Positions 1-8,899 of a stretch of DNA of 64,000 nucleotides are shown here, in pieces. A model generated the notes under the pieces. The model was not told where the DNA came from and searched no databases. It saw only the letters and a program-made list of their open reading frames with translations. Source of the DNA: Arenimonas soli (GTDB lineage: Bacteria; Pseudomonadota; Gammaproteobacteria; Xanthomonadales; Xanthomonadaceae). The first letter of the stretch is position 1, and each line of letters begins with the position of its first letter. The translations under genes and the position numbers were made by a program. Location of the stretch: assembly GCF_014643775.1 (NCBI RefSeq), contig NZ_BMKC01000001.1, forward strand, positions 1,116,001 through 1,180,000, in the 5' to 3' direction.

Positions 1-1
1 C

Positions 2-1801
2 AAGCCACTGTGGGTGTTGCCGCAGACGTCCACCATCGCTTCGCACCTGCCCAAGGCCCTGGGCACCGCGATTGCCATCGAGCAGGCACGCCGCATCGGC
101 CATGCGCTGCCGATCCCGGACGACTCGATCGCCATCTGCAGCTTCGGTGATGCGTCCAGCAACCATGCCACCGCGCAGACGGCCTTCAATACCGCCCAGT
201 GGACGGCCTACCAGCGGCTGCCGGCGCCGGTGCTGTTCGTGTGCGAGGACAACGGCATCGGCATTTCGGTGAAGACGCCCGGCGGCTGGATCGGCAACGC
301 CTTCCGCCAGCGCCCGGGCCTGGACTACTTCTTCGCCGACGGCCTGGACCTGGCCAACGGCTACGGCCAGGTCCAGGCCGCGGTCGAACACTGCCGCCGC
401 ACCCGCCGGCCGACCTTCCTGCACCTGCAGACCACGCGCATCATGGGCCACGCCGGCACCGACTTCGAGATCGAGTGGCGAAGCTTCGAAGAGCTGATGG
501 CCGTCGAGGCCAGCGACCCGCTGCTGCGCTCGGCGGCGATCGCGCTTGAATCGGGGGTGATGGGCAAGGACGAACTGCTGGCGAAATACGAGGCCATGCG
601 TGCCCGCTGTTTCGCCGCCGCCGAAGAGGCCGACCGCCGGCCCAAGCTCGACGACCTGGCCGAGGTGATGGCGCCGCTGGCGCCGTACACGCCGGACAAG
701 GTGCAGGCGCAGGCGACCCGCAGTGATTTCGCCGAACGACGCCTGGCGGTGTTCGGCAGCGAGGCGCGCCTGCCCGAGAACCAGGCCCCGAAACACCTGG
801 CGATCCAGATCAACCAGGCCCTGCACGACCTGTTCTGCCAGTATCCCGAAGCCTTGCTGTTCGGCGAGGACGTGGCCCAGAAGGGCGGCGTGTATACGGT
901 CACCAAGGGCCTGCACAAGGCCTTCCGCAACGCCCGCGTGTTCAACACGCTGCTCGACGAGACCATGATCCTGGGCCTGGCCCAGGGTTATGCCAACGTC
1001 GGCCTGCTGCCGCTGCCGGAAATCCAGTACCTGGCCTATTTCCACAACGCCTGCGACCAGATCCGCGGCGAGGCCTGCAGCCTGCAGTTCTTCTCCAACG
1101 GCCAGTTCCGCAACCCGATGGTGATGCGGATCGCCTCGCTGGGCTACCAGCGCGGCTTCGGCGGGCACTTCCACAACGACAACTCGATCACCGCGCTGCG
1201 GGACATCCCGGGCCTGGTGGTCGGCTGCCCCAGCCGCGGCGACGACGCGGCCACCATGCTGCGCACGATGATGGCGCTGGCCAAGGTGGACGGGCGCGTC
1301 TGCGCCTTCCTCGAACCGATCGCCCTGTACATGACCAAGGACCTTTACGAACCCGGCGACGGCCAGTGGCTCACTGCGTATCCGGCACCGGGCGAGGCCA
1401 TGGCGCTGGGCGAAGAGCGGGTCTACGCGCCCGAGGCCACCGACCTGGTCATCTTCAGCTTCGGCAACGGCGTGCCGATGAGCCTGCGCGCCGCCCGCCG
1501 CATCGAAGCCGGCAAGGGCTGGAAGGTGCGGGTGGTCGACCTGCGCTGGCTGCAGCCGCTCAACGCCGACGCCATCGCCCGGCATGCCGGTGAGTGCGCC
1601 CGCATCCTGGTGGTGGACGAGGGCCGGCGTTCGGCCGGCGTCGGCGAGGGCATCATCACCGCCGTGGTCGAGGCCGGGCAGGGCGCCAAGCCGCTGCGGC
1701 GCGTGGTCGGCGAGGACACCTACACGCCTCTGGCGGGCGCCGCGTTCCTGGTCATCCCCTCGGACGACGACATCGTCTCGATGGCCGAGGACATTCCCTG
1801 A
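2..1801 (+). CDS. 2-oxo acid dehydrogenase E1, fused alpha and beta halves (5' partial)
   Basis: Thiamine-diphosphate-dependent 2-oxo acid dehydrogenase of the branched-chain (2-oxoisovalerate) type, which would decarboxylate a 2-oxo acid and load the acyl group on an E2 lipoyl protein. The frame is open to the window edge, so the N-terminal part of the alpha half is missing; about 600 residues are visible. The alpha half shows a TPP/Mg motif starting GDASSN with a downstream NTA, then CEDNGIGIS. The beta half begins near LFGEDVAQKGG and ends with a transketolase-C-like domain (VVDLRWLQPL). E1 subunits are usually separate genes; here they are one chain. No E2 or E3 gene follows, so the partners are upstream or elsewhere. 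The exact substrate is inferred from family only. Confidence 0.85.
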   Translation, partial: KPLWVLPQTSTIASHLPKALGTAIAIEQARRIGHALPIPDDSIAICSFGDASSNHATAQTAFNTAQWTAYQRLPAPVLFVCEDNGIGISVKTPGGWIGNAFRQRPGLDYFFADGLDLANGYGQVQAAVEHCRRTRRPTFLHLQTTRIMGHAGTDFEIEWRSFEELMAVEASDPLLRSAAIALESGVMGKDELLAKYEAMRARCFAAAEEADRRPKLDDLAEVMAPLAPYTPDKVQAQATRSDFAERRLAVFGSEARLPENQAPKHLAIQINQALHDLFCQYPEALLFGEDVAQKGGVYTVTKGLHKAFRNARVFNTLLDETMILGLAQGYANVGLLPLPEIQYLAYFHNACDQIRGEACSLQFFSNGQFRNPMVMRIASLGYQRGFGGHFHNDNSITALRDIPGLVVGCPSRGDDAATMLRTMMALAKVDGRVCAFLEPIALYMTKDLYEPGDGQWLTAYPAPGEAMALGEERVYAPEATDLVIFSFGNGVPMSLRAARRIEAGKGWKVRVVDLRWLQPLNADAIARHAGECARILVVDEGRRSAGVGEGIITAVVEAGQGAKPLRRVVGEDTYTPLAGAAFLVIPSDDDIVSMAEDIP

Positions 1802-1817
1802 TATCGTTCCTTCCGTC

Positions 1818-2720
1818 ATGAGCCAGTCCCGGCCCCAGACCATCCTTTTCGCCGACGTCAGCGGCAGCACGCGGCTGTTCGAAAGCAAGGGCGACGTCGA
1901 AGCACGGCGCCTGATCGCGCTGGTGCTGGACGCGCTGTCCGGGGTTTGTGCCCAGCACGGCGGCCGGGTCATCAAGACCATCGGCGACGAGATCATGTGT
2001 ACCTTCCCGCGCGCCATGAACGGCGTGCTGGCCGCCTGCGACATGCAGCGGCGGCTGGCGCGGGACATCGTCTTCGTGCGCGACAACCTGGCCGTACGCA
2101 TCGGCCTGCACCATGGCGACGCCCTGGAAGAAGCCGACGGCGACGTCTACGGCGACGCGGTGAACGTGGCGGCGCGCATGGCCTCGCTGGCCAAGCGCGA
2201 GCAGGTGGTCACCACCGCCGCGACCTTCGACGGCCTGACCGGCAAGGTGCCCGAGGCCCGCAGCCTGGGCAAGGCACGCGTCAGCGGCAAGTTGCTGCCC
2301 ATCGCCATCGTCGACCTGGTCTGGCAGGAGGACACCTCCGGCATGACCCTGGTCCAGGCCGGGCCGCGGGCCGGAAGCAAGGACGACACGGGCGCCGAGT
2401 CGGTGCTCCGGCTAAGGCACCGCGGCGAGCTGGTCGAACTGCGGCCAGACTCCGAACCTTTCCTGATGGGCCGCGAGCCCGGCAACCAGCTGGTGGTGGA
2501 GGCCGACTGGGTCAGCCGCACGCACGCCATGGTGGAGTTCAAGCGCGGCCATTTCATGCTCACCGACCGGTCCACGAACGGCACGTTCGTGCGCGTGGGC
2601 GAGGACGACGAACTGAAGCTGCACCGCGACGAGGTGCACCTGCGCAAGTCGGGCACGATCAGCCTGGGGCAAAGCTTCGCCGCCAACAGCGGCGACGTCA
2701 TCCATTACGAGGCAGGCTGA
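1818..2720 (+). CDS. Class III adenylate/guanylate cyclase with C-terminal FHA domain
   Basis: 300-residue cytoplasmic protein. The N-terminal half is a class III nucleotide cyclase domain: metal-binding Asp13 in FADVSGST, Lys53 and Asp57 in KTIGDEIM, and a DVYGDAVNVAARM segment carrying the Asn/Arg pair that stabilises the transition state. The C-terminal part (about residues 205-295) is a forkhead-associated domain with GRE, SRTHA and STNGT signatures, which in this family binds phosphothreonine peptides. It starts at the ATG 16 bases after the E1 stop; a longer in-frame start at 1584 would lie inside the E1 gene. No transmembrane segment is visible. The likely role is second-messenger synthesis gated by Ser/Thr phosphorylation; ATP versus GTP preference is not proved. 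Confidence 0.85.
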   Translation: MSQSRPQTILFADVSGSTRLFESKGDVEARRLIALVLDALSGVCAQHGGRVIKTIGDEIMCTFPRAMNGVLAACDMQRRLARDIVFVRDNLAVRIGLHHGDALEEADGDVYGDAVNVAARMASLAKREQVVTTAATFDGLTGKVPEARSLGKARVSGKLLPIAIVDLVWQEDTSGMTLVQAGPRAGSKDDTGAESVLRLRHRGELVELRPDSEPFLMGREPGNQLVVEADWVSRTHAMVEFKRGHFMLTDRSTNGTFVRVGEDDELKLHRDEVHLRKSGTISLGQSFAANSGDVIHYEAG

Positions 2721-2767
2721 GGCCGCTGGCGCGCCCGGCCGTGCGCCGGGCGGCCGCGGTGCACGGA

Positions 2768-3673
2768 TCAGTTGTCCGCGGTGACTTCCAGCCCGCCCAG
2801 GTCCTCGTCGCTGATCGAATCGAGGTCGATGGCTTCGGGCTCGGGTTCGACTTCGGCAGCGGGCTTGGCCGGGCGTGGCTTGTAGCCGAACACGCCGGCC
2901 AGCAGGCTTTCGCTGTTGGTGTATTCGGCGGCCGGCGCGTCAACGAACTGGGTGGCGCCCAGCTCCACCAGCACCTCGTAGGAGCCCGGGTCTTCGTGCA
3001 GCTTGAGCATGGCTTCCTCGACCGCGTCCTGCACGTCCGAAGGCACGGTGCCGGCGGCGCTGAGCGTACGGCCGATGAACTCGCGCGATTCCGAGACAAC
3101 CACCAGGTTCGGGTACAGCTGCGCGATGTAGTTGGGCACCATCGCCGCGTCGGTTTCCTGGGAGAAGATCATCTCCACGCCGTCGCGCCAGCCGGTGCCG
3201 ACCGACTTGATTTCAGGCGCGGCGATCGGGTTGCGGTAGATCTCCAGCATCAGCAGGTAACCCATGCTGGGCGAGGGCATCGAAACCACCGGCCGGCCGA
3301 TCAGGCCGCTGGTGCCTTCTTCGGCGATCATCGCGTCGGCCAGCAGGGAGTAGCGCGTCGGTTCGAGCGTGCGCACCAGCGGCGTGAAGCCCAGCCGGCC
3401 CATGCGGTAGCCGGCGAAGTGGGCCTCCTCGAAGGCGAAGTCCACCTTCATGCCGGCGCGCAGGTCGCGCCAGTACACGTGGTAGTTCGCCGCCGTCTTG
3501 ATCCGGAAGGTGTGTCCGGTGGACGCCGAAAGGTAATCAAGCAGCGGCTGGTAGACCTGTTCGGCCTGCGCCGGTGGGTAGTTGGGCTCGACCGCGAGGG
3601 TGTAATTCGCGGCCAGCGCCGGTGCGGCCGTGAAGGCCATGGCCACCGTCAAAAAACACTTCTTGATCATCAT
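2768..3673 (-). CDS. PhnD-like phosphate/phosphonate-type periplasmic binding protein, orphan
   Basis: 301-residue secreted protein: a basic N-terminus, hydrophobic core and AlaLeuAla cleavage site around residue 22 make a Sec signal peptide. The mature part resembles the phosphate/phosphonate ABC binding family (PhnD-like), with the VEPNYPPAQ opening and a central DFAFEEAHFAGYRMG. The last 35 or so residues are Pro/Glu/Asp-rich and look disordered. A good ribosome site (AGGGAGG) sits 8 bases before the first of two tandem ATGs, which decides the start. There is no permease or ATPase next to it, so it is either an orphan component or has been recruited as a sensor or stress protein. The ligand is unknown. 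Confidence 0.7.
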   Translation of the reverse strand: MMIKKCFLTVAMAFTAAPALAANYTLAVEPNYPPAQAEQVYQPLLDYLSASTGHTFRIKTAANYHVYWRDLRAGMKVDFAFEEAHFAGYRMGRLGFTPLVRTLEPTRYSLLADAMIAEEGTSGLIGRPVVSMPSPSMGYLLMLEIYRNPIAAPEIKSVGTGWRDGVEMIFSQETDAAMVPNYIAQLYPNLVVVSESREFIGRTLSAAGTVPSDVQDAVEEAMLKLHEDPGSYEVLVELGATQFVDAPAAEYTNSESLLAGVFGYKPRPAKPAAEVEPEPEAIDLDSISDEDLGGLEVTADN

Positions 3674-3739
3674 GTTCTGTTCCTCCCTGTGGCAGCGGGT
3701 ATAACAGACAAACGCCCATGGGCCAAGGCGAACCGGGCG

Positions 3740-4609
3740 TCAGCGTGCCAGTCCGTTAAGCAGTTCACGCCGGACCAGCGGCTGGCCGGCGGCGCTCAGG
3801 TCACCGGCGTCCGGGTCGGTCGCCAGGACCGCCAGCAACTGGTCACCGCCCGCGCAGACCAGGCGGCCCAACTCCCGGCCCTGGGGGTCCAGCACCGGCG
3901 TGCCGGCGGGCGGCGCTGACTTTGCCTGCAACCGCACCAGGCCGCGCTTGGCCTGGCCCAGGTAGTGGGTACGGGAGACGATTTCCTGGCCGGGGTAGCA
4001 GCCCTTCTTGAGACTGAAGGCTCCCAGGCGGTCAAGCGAGAGCATCTGCGGGGTCCAGGTTTCACGCTGGTCACCGGGCAGGCGGGGCAGGCCATGGGCC
4101 AGGTCGGCCTGGCGCCAGGCCTGCGTGGTCTCCGGATCTTCGTCGGCGATGGCCCCGTCGCCGGCGGGCAGCAGCCACAGGCCGCGGTCGGTCCCGTCGC
4201 CGGACAGGTCAAGCACCCAGCCGGCATCGGCGTCACCGTTTGCCAGGGCGCGGTCCGGGCCCGACGGCGCCGGGCCCGCGCAGGCACGCCACTGGTCGAG
4301 CGGCTGCAGGCTGAGCTTGCTGCGGAAGATGAACTTCTTCAGGTGCGCCGCCATGTCCTCGGCGGCGTAGTCCGGCAGCACCAGCAGGAACTGGTCGTCG
4401 GCCTCGCGCAGCAGCGCGAACAGCGCAATCACGCGCCCCTTCGGCGTCAGCAGGCCGTTCCACTGCCATCGGCCCGGGGCCAGCGCGTTCACGTCGTTCA
4501 TGGCCTGGGCCTGCAGGAAAGCCGCTGCATCGCGCCCCGCAGCACGCAGCAGGCCGATGCCGGGCAGGGTCGGGCAGGTGAGCGGGGCTGGATTTGGCTT
4601 GAACGACAT
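3740..4609 (-). CDS. ygfZ: YgfZ-type folate-binding Fe-S cluster assembly protein
   Basis: GcvT-like folate-binding protein (289 residues) that supports maturation or repair of particular Fe-S enzymes. The diagnostic YgfZ motif KGCYPGQEIVSR is present with its conserved cysteine, followed by the beta-barrel C-terminal part. The start is set at the ATG giving MSFKPNPAP; an alternative ATG 18 bases upstream is possible, and the longer frame to 4816 would run back over SDHAF4. It is head-to-head with the SDHAF4-sdhCDAB genes, only 24 bases separating the starts. SdhB is an Fe-S protein, so the pairing makes functional sense, though YgfZ targets here are inferred. Confidence 0.85.
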   Translation of the reverse strand: MSFKPNPAPLTCPTLPGIGLLRAAGRDAAAFLQAQAMNDVNALAPGRWQWNGLLTPKGRVIALFALLREADDQFLLVLPDYAAEDMAAHLKKFIFRSKLSLQPLDQWRACAGPAPSGPDRALANGDADAGWVLDLSGDGTDRGLWLLPAGDGAIADEDPETTQAWRQADLAHGLPRLPGDQRETWTPQMLSLDRLGAFSLKKGCYPGQEIVSRTHYLGQAKRGLVRLQAKSAPPAGTPVLDPQGRELGRLVCAGGDQLLAVLATDPDAGDLSAAGQPLVRRELLNGLAR

Positions 4610-4627
4610 GGGGGCGGGACTTAACAT
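4599..4627 (+). promoter_or_regulatory. Candidate sigma70 promoter for SDHAF4-sdhCDAB
   Basis: TTGAAC (4599-4604), a 17-base spacer and TAACAT (4622-4627). Each box matches consensus at four of six positions. The predicted transcription start, 7 bases past the -10 box, falls on the A of the ATG of the 58-codon gene, which suggests a leaderless message. The -35 box lies inside the 5' end of the divergent ygfZ. Confidence 0.45.
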
Positions 4628-4633
4628 GTCCGG

Positions 4634-4810
4634 ATGTCTACGGAGCCGCGCATCATAGGCGATACCCGCACCCGACCCGAAACCCCGGCCGGCGGCGCCG
4701 GCGGGGAAGAGGCCGGCGCGGCGCCTCCCGCGGAAATCGGCGGACGCGACGGTCCCGACCCAACGCGCTACGGCGATTGGGAGAAGAACGGCCGCTGCAT
4801 CGACTTCTGA
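4634..4810 (+). CDS. SDHAF4-type succinate dehydrogenase assembly factor (DUF1674), 58 residues
   Basis: Short protein of 58 residues ending GDWEKNGRCIDF. The C-terminal block GGRDGPDPTRYGDWEKNG plus RCIDF is the DUF1674/SDHAF4 signature; the first 35 residues are low-complexity and rich in Ala, Gly, Glu and Pro, as is usual. In mitochondria SDHAF4 binds flavinylated SDHA and promotes its joining to SDHB. It lies 56 bases upstream of sdhC in the same direction, so a role in assembling this SDH is a strong contextual inference. It is easily missed because it is so short; the ATG at 4634 leaves no room for a leader after the candidate promoter. It coexists with SdhE, the FAD-attachment factor, in the same locus. 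Confidence 0.9.
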   Translation: MSTEPRIIGDTRTRPETPAGGAGGEEAGAAPPAEIGGRDGPDPTRYGDWEKNGRCIDF

Positions 4811-4866
4811 CGCCACGCCGACATCCGGCGGGGCATCCTTCCCACTCCAACCGACGAGCGCAGCCC

Positions 4867-5262
4867 ATGGCGACGCAAGAACGACCCCTGTCCCCGCACC
4901 TGCAGGTCTACAAGCCGCAGCTGACCAGCACGATGTCCATCCTCCACCGCATCACCGGGGTGGTGCTTGCACTGGGCTCGCTGGCCTTCGCCGCGTGGCT
5001 GGTGGCGGTCGCCGGCGGCGCCGAGGCCTTCGAACTCGCCCGGACCGTGCTGGCGTCGGTGTTCGGGCAGATCGCGCTGTTCGCGCTGTCGGCCTGCCTG
5101 GTCTACCACCTGCTGAACGGCATCCGGCACCTGGCCTGGGACGCCGGCCACGGCTACGACATCCCCAAGGCCTATGCCAGCGGCTACGCGGTGCTCGTGC
5201 TGGCCGTGCTGATCACCGCGGGCCTGTGGTGGGCCGGCCTTTCGATGGGAGGTGCGGCATGA
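4867..5262 (+). CDS. sdhC: Succinate dehydrogenase cytochrome b556 subunit
   Basis: Inner-membrane anchor (131 residues) of complex II. Three hydrophobic segments are visible (about residues 28-50, 63-85 and 105-127). The motif SPHLQVYKPQLTS followed by SxxHR (SILHR) is the family signature, and the His in NGIRHLAWD is the likely haem b ligand. The start at 4867 gives MATQERPLSPHLQVY; an in-frame start at 4777 would add a tail overlapping SDHAF4 and is rejected. The stop overlaps the sdhD ATG by four bases, so the two are translationally coupled. Confidence 0.95.
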   Translation: MATQERPLSPHLQVYKPQLTSTMSILHRITGVVLALGSLAFAAWLVAVAGGAEAFELARTVLASVFGQIALFALSACLVYHLLNGIRHLAWDAGHGYDIPKAYASGYAVLVLAVLITAGLWWAGLSMGGAA

Positions 5263-5636
5263 GCCTGCGCAACCCGCTCGCCCGCGCCAAGGGCCTGGGC
5301 TCGGCCAAGGACGGCACCGGCCACTGGTGGCACCAGCGCCTGAGCGCCATCGCCCTGCTGCTGATGGGGCCCTGGTTCGTCATCCTGATGGTCGGCCTGA
5401 TCGGCGCGGACCAGGAACGGGTCCGCGCGGTGCTGGCGCAGCCGTTCACCGCCGCCGTGCTGACCGCCTTCGTGCTGTCGCTGTTCTGGCACGCCCGCCT
5501 GGGCCTGCAGGTGGTCATCGAGGACTACGTGCACGGCGGCGCCGAGCTGCTGCTGCAGGTGATCGTCAAGTTCGCCTTCGCGATCGCCGCCATCGCCTCC
5601 CTGCTGGCCATCGGCCGCATCGTCTTCACAGCCTGA
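5259..5636 (+). CDS. sdhD: Succinate dehydrogenase hydrophobic membrane anchor subunit
   Basis: Second membrane anchor (125 residues) of complex II, with three transmembrane segments. [12 protein letters not shown] near residue 22 and [15 protein letters not shown] near residue 72 are the SdhD family blocks that help form the quinone and haem site. The start is the ATG in the ATGA overlap with sdhC. sdhA follows after 7 bases. Confidence 0.93.
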   Translation: MSLRNPLARAKGLGSAKDGTGHWWHQRLSAIALLLMGPWFVILMVGLIGADQERVRAVLAQPFTAAVLTAFVLSLFWHARLGLQVVIEDYVHGGAELLLQVIVKFAFAIAAIASLLAIGRIVFTA

Positions 5637-5643
5637 GAACGCC

Positions 5644-7434
5644 ATGACGTCCGCCTACAAGATCCACGAACACAAGTACGACATGGTCGTCGTCGGCGCC
5701 GGCGGTGCCGGCCTGCGCGCCACCTTCGGCCTGGCCCAGAAGGGCCTCAAGACCGCCTGCATCAGCAAGGTCTTCCCGACCCGTTCGCATACCGTGGCGG
5801 CGCAGGGCGGCATTTCCGCCGCGCTGGGCAACATGGGCGAGGACGACTGGCGCTTCCACTTCTACGACACCATCAAGGGCTCGGACTGGCTGGGCGACCA
5901 GGACGCCATCGAGTACATGTGCCGCGAAGCCATCCCGGCGATCATCGAGCTTGAACACCAGGGCGTGCCGTTCTCGCGCACCGAAGACGGCAAGATCTAC
6001 CAGCGCCCCTTCGGCGGCATGACCACGCACTACGGCAAGGGCACCGCCCAGCGCACCTGCGCCGCCGCCGACCGCACCGGCCACGCCATCCTGCACACCC
6101 TGTACCAGCAGTCGCTGGCGCACTCGGCCGAGTTCTTCATCGAATATTTCGCGCTCGACCTGATCATGGACGAGGAAGGCGCCTGCCGCGGCGTGCTCGC
6201 GCTCGACATGAGCACCGGCGAACTGCACTTGTTCCGCGCCCAGGGCACGGTGCTGGCCACCGGCGGCTACGGCCGCGCCTACTTCAGCGCCACCTCGGCC
6301 CACACCTGCACCGGCGACGGCGGTGGCATGGCCCTGCGCGCCGGCTTGCCGCTGCAGGACATGGAGTTCGTGCAGTTCCACCCGACCGGCATCTACGGCG
6401 CCGGCTGCCTGATCACCGAAGGCGTGCGCGGCGAAGGCGGCATCCTGCGCAACTCGGCGGGCGAACGTTTCATGGAACGTTACGCGCCCAACGCCAAGGA
6501 CCTGGCGTCGCGCGACGTGGTCAGCCGTTCGATGACCATCGAGATCCGCGAAGGCCGCGGCGTGGGCCCGAAGAAGGACCACATCCACCTCGACCTCACC
6601 CACCTCAATCCGGCCGACATCCACGAGAAGCTGCCGGGCATCGCCGAGACCGCCAAGATCTTCGCCGGCGTGGACGTCACCAAGCAGCCGATCCCGGTGC
6701 TGCCGACCGTGCACTACAACATGGGCGGCCTGCAGACCAACTACCACGGCGAAGTGGTCACCCTGAAGAACGGCAACCCGGACACCGTCGTCGAAGGCCT
6801 GTACGCCATCGGCGAGGCGGCCTGCGTTTCCGTGCATGGCGCCAACCGCCTGGGTTCGAATTCACTGCTCGACCTGGTGGTGTTCGGCCGCGCGGTGGCC
6901 AACCGCTGCGCCGAAACGATCAAGCCCGGCGCGCCGCACAAGTCGCTGGGCGCGTCGGCCTGCGACAAGTCGCTGGCCAACCTCGACAAGCTGCGCAACG
7001 CCAGCGGCGGCACGCCGACGGCGGTCATCCGCGACAACATGCAGCAGGTCATGCAGAGCAACGCCGCGGTCTTCCGCACCGGCGAAACCCTGCTCGAGGG
7101 CGTCCAGAAGATCAGCGAAGTGCATGCCTCCTTCGCGGACGTGCGCGTTTCCGACCGTTCGATGGTCTGGAACTCCGACCTCATCGAAACCCTGGAGCTG
7201 CAGAACCTGCTCGGCCAGGCCGTGGCCACCATGGTGTCGGCGGAGAACCGCAAGGAGTCGCGCGGCGCCCATGCCCGCGAGGACTTCTCCGATCGCGACG
7301 ACGACAACTGGCACAAGCACACGCTGTGCTGGGTGGACGATGCGGGCCAGACCCGCCTCGACTACCGCCCGGTGCACATGTACACGCTGAGCAAGGACGT
7401 GGACGTCGTCCCGCCCAAGGCCCGCACCTACTGA
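5644..7434 (+). CDS. sdhA: Succinate dehydrogenase flavoprotein subunit
   Basis: Catalytic subunit (596 residues) that oxidises succinate to fumarate with covalently bound FAD. The N-terminal dinucleotide site GAGGAG is at about residues 18-23; [10 protein letters not shown] contains the His that carries the 8-alpha-FAD bond. The substrate/capping segment includes HPTGIYG and TEGVRGEGG. The C-terminus ends PPKARTY, as in full-length SdhA. It is in the sdhCDAB operon order, and its maturation needs SdhE and possibly SDHAF4, both encoded in this locus. No missing residue was noticed. Confidence 0.97.
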   Translation: MTSAYKIHEHKYDMVVVGAGGAGLRATFGLAQKGLKTACISKVFPTRSHTVAAQGGISAALGNMGEDDWRFHFYDTIKGSDWLGDQDAIEYMCREAIPAIIELEHQGVPFSRTEDGKIYQRPFGGMTTHYGKGTAQRTCAAADRTGHAILHTLYQQSLAHSAEFFIEYFALDLIMDEEGACRGVLALDMSTGELHLFRAQGTVLATGGYGRAYFSATSAHTCTGDGGGMALRAGLPLQDMEFVQFHPTGIYGAGCLITEGVRGEGGILRNSAGERFMERYAPNAKDLASRDVVSRSMTIEIREGRGVGPKKDHIHLDLTHLNPADIHEKLPGIAETAKIFAGVDVTKQPIPVLPTVHYNMGGLQTNYHGEVVTLKNGNPDTVVEGLYAIGEAACVSVHGANRLGSNSLLDLVVFGRAVANRCAETIKPGAPHKSLGASACDKSLANLDKLRNASGGTPTAVIRDNMQQVMQSNAAVFRTGETLLEGVQKISEVHASFADVRVSDRSMVWNSDLIETLELQNLLGQAVATMVSAENRKESRGAHAREDFSDRDDDNWHKHTLCWVDDAGQTRLDYRPVHMYTLSKDVDVVPPKARTY

Positions 7435-7452
7435 CCTCCTGGATACCCGAAA

Positions 7453-8235
7453 ATGGCTGAGTTCACCCTCCCCAAGAATTCCAAGGTCGGCAAGGGCAAG
7501 CATTTCGCGGCCCAGGGCGCGAAGAACGTGCGCACCTTCAAGGTCTACCGCTGGAACCCGGACGACAGCGCCAACCCGCGCACCGACACCTACGAGGTGG
7601 ACATGGACGCGTGCGGGCCGATGGTCCTGGACGCCCTGATCAAGATCAAGAACGAGATCGACCCGACCCTGACCTTCCGCCGGTCCTGCCGCGAAGGCAT
7701 CTGCGGCTCGTGCGCGATGAACATCGACGGCACCAACACCCTGGCCTGCACCAAGGCGATCGAGGACTGCGGCAGGAAGGAAGTGCCGATCTACCCGCTG
7801 CCGCACATGCCGGTGGTGAAGGACCTGGTGCCGGACCTGACGCATTTCTACGCGCAGTACGCGTCGATCAAGCCCTGGCTGCGCACGCAAAGCGCGGCGC
7901 CGGCCAAGGAACGCCTGCAGTCCAAGGAAGACCGGGCCAAGCTCGACGGCCTGTACGAATGCATCCTGTGCGCCTGCTGTTCCACCGCCTGCCCGAGCTA
8001 CTGGTGGAACGGCGACCGCTACCTGGGCCCGGCCGTGCTGCTGCAGGCCTACCGCTGGATCGTGGATTCGCGCGACGAGGATACCGGCGCCCGCCTGGAC
8101 GACCTGGAAGACCCGTTCAAGCTCTACCGCTGCCACACCATCATGAACTGCGCGCGCACCTGTCCCAAGGGCCTCAACCCGGCGCGGGCGATCGGCGAAA
8201 TCAAGAAGCTGATGCTGCAGCGGCGGGGCGCCTGA
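7453..8235 (+). CDS. sdhB: Succinate dehydrogenase iron-sulfur subunit
   Basis: Electron-transfer subunit (260 residues) linking the flavin to quinone. All three cluster sites are visible: the 2Fe-2S motif [12 protein letters not shown] with a later LAC, the 4Fe-4S motif [13 protein letters not shown], and the 3Fe-4S motif [17 protein letters not shown]. It follows sdhA by 18 bases. A MAPEG-family gene starts two bases after its stop. Confidence 0.97.
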   Translation: MAEFTLPKNSKVGKGKHFAAQGAKNVRTFKVYRWNPDDSANPRTDTYEVDMDACGPMVLDALIKIKNEIDPTLTFRRSCREGICGSCAMNIDGTNTLACTKAIEDCGRKEVPIYPLPHMPVVKDLVPDLTHFYAQYASIKPWLRTQSAAPAKERLQSKEDRAKLDGLYECILCACCSTACPSYWWNGDRYLGPAVLLQAYRWIVDSRDEDTGARLDDLEDPFKLYRCHTIMNCARTCPKGLNPARAIGEIKKLMLQRRGA

Positions 8236-8237
8236 GC

Positions 8238-8654
8238 ATGGGCGCCATCGACCTGCTGTTCCCGGCATTCGCCATGGCGGCGCTCACCTTCATCGTGATG
8301 GGCCGGATGGCCGTCGAACGCCTGGGCCAGCTGGCGCGCGAACGCATCCACCCGCAGGCGGTGGCCAGCTCGGCGCAGATGGCCGCGCGCATCAAGGACA
8401 CCCGGGCCGCGGACAACTTCCGCAACCTGTTCGAACTGCCGGTGCTGTTCTACCTGGCGCTGGTGGTCGGCGTGCAGCTCGACCTGGCCTCGCCGCTGAC
8501 CGTGGGCCTGGCCTGGGCCTTCGTGGCCCTGCGGGTGGTGCACAGCGCCATCCATTGCAGCTACAACAAGGTGCGCCATCGTTTCCTGGCCTACGTGAGC
8601 GGCGGCCTGGTGCTGGTAGTGCTCTGGGGCGTTCTGCTGGCCGGAGCGCTGTGA
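8238..8654 (+). CDS. MAPEG-family membrane protein
   Basis: 138-residue inner-membrane protein with four predicted hydrophobic segments. The block [13 protein letters not shown] is the MAPEG (membrane-associated eicosanoid/glutathione metabolism) family hallmark, followed by [12 protein letters not shown]. Bacterial members often have no known substrate; some are glutathione-dependent. It is inserted between sdhB and sdhE, 2 bases after sdhB and overlapping sdhE by four bases (GTGA), so it is co-translated with the SDH operon. The function is not assignable from sequence, and a role in SDH is only a guess from position. Confidence 0.8.
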   Translation: MGAIDLLFPAFAMAALTFIVMGRMAVERLGQLARERIHPQAVASSAQMAARIKDTRAADNFRNLFELPVLFYLALVVGVQLDLASPLTVGLAWAFVALRVVHSAIHCSYNKVRHRFLAYVSGGLVLVVLWGVLLAGAL

Positions 8655-8899
8655 GCGAAGACGCCGAGCTACGCCGCCTGCGCTGGCGCTGCCGGCGCGG
8701 CATGCGCGAACTCGACCAGCTGATGCTGCGCTATCTCGACGGCCGCTGGCCGGCCGCCGACGAATCGGAACGGGCCTTGTTCCTACAGCTGATGGACACC
8801 GAGGACGATAAGCTCTGGCGATGGTTCATGGGCCGCGAGCGCCCGGAGGACACCGGCCTTGCCACGATCGTCGAACGCATCCTGTCCCTGCCGCATTGA
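8651..8899 (+). CDS. sdhE: FAD assembly factor SdhE
   Basis: 82-residue cytoplasmic protein that promotes covalent flavinylation of SdhA (SDHAF2/YgfY family). The invariant RGxxExD motif is present as RGMRELD at residues 16-22, and the [10 protein letters not shown] block follows. It uses a GTG start overlapping the MAPEG stop by four bases. It sits in the operon with its target SdhA and is followed by a YgfX-like gene, as in enterobacteria (ygfY-ygfX). Confidence 0.93.
   Translation: MSEDAELRRLRWRCRRGMRELDQLMLRYLDGRWPAADESERALFLQLMDTEDDKLWRWFMGRERPEDTGLATIVERILSLPH

Noticed and set aside
4777-4866. Earlier in-frame start for sdhC
   Set aside because: It would overlap SDHAF4 and add a tail that does not look like the family; the start at 4867 gives the usual N-terminus.
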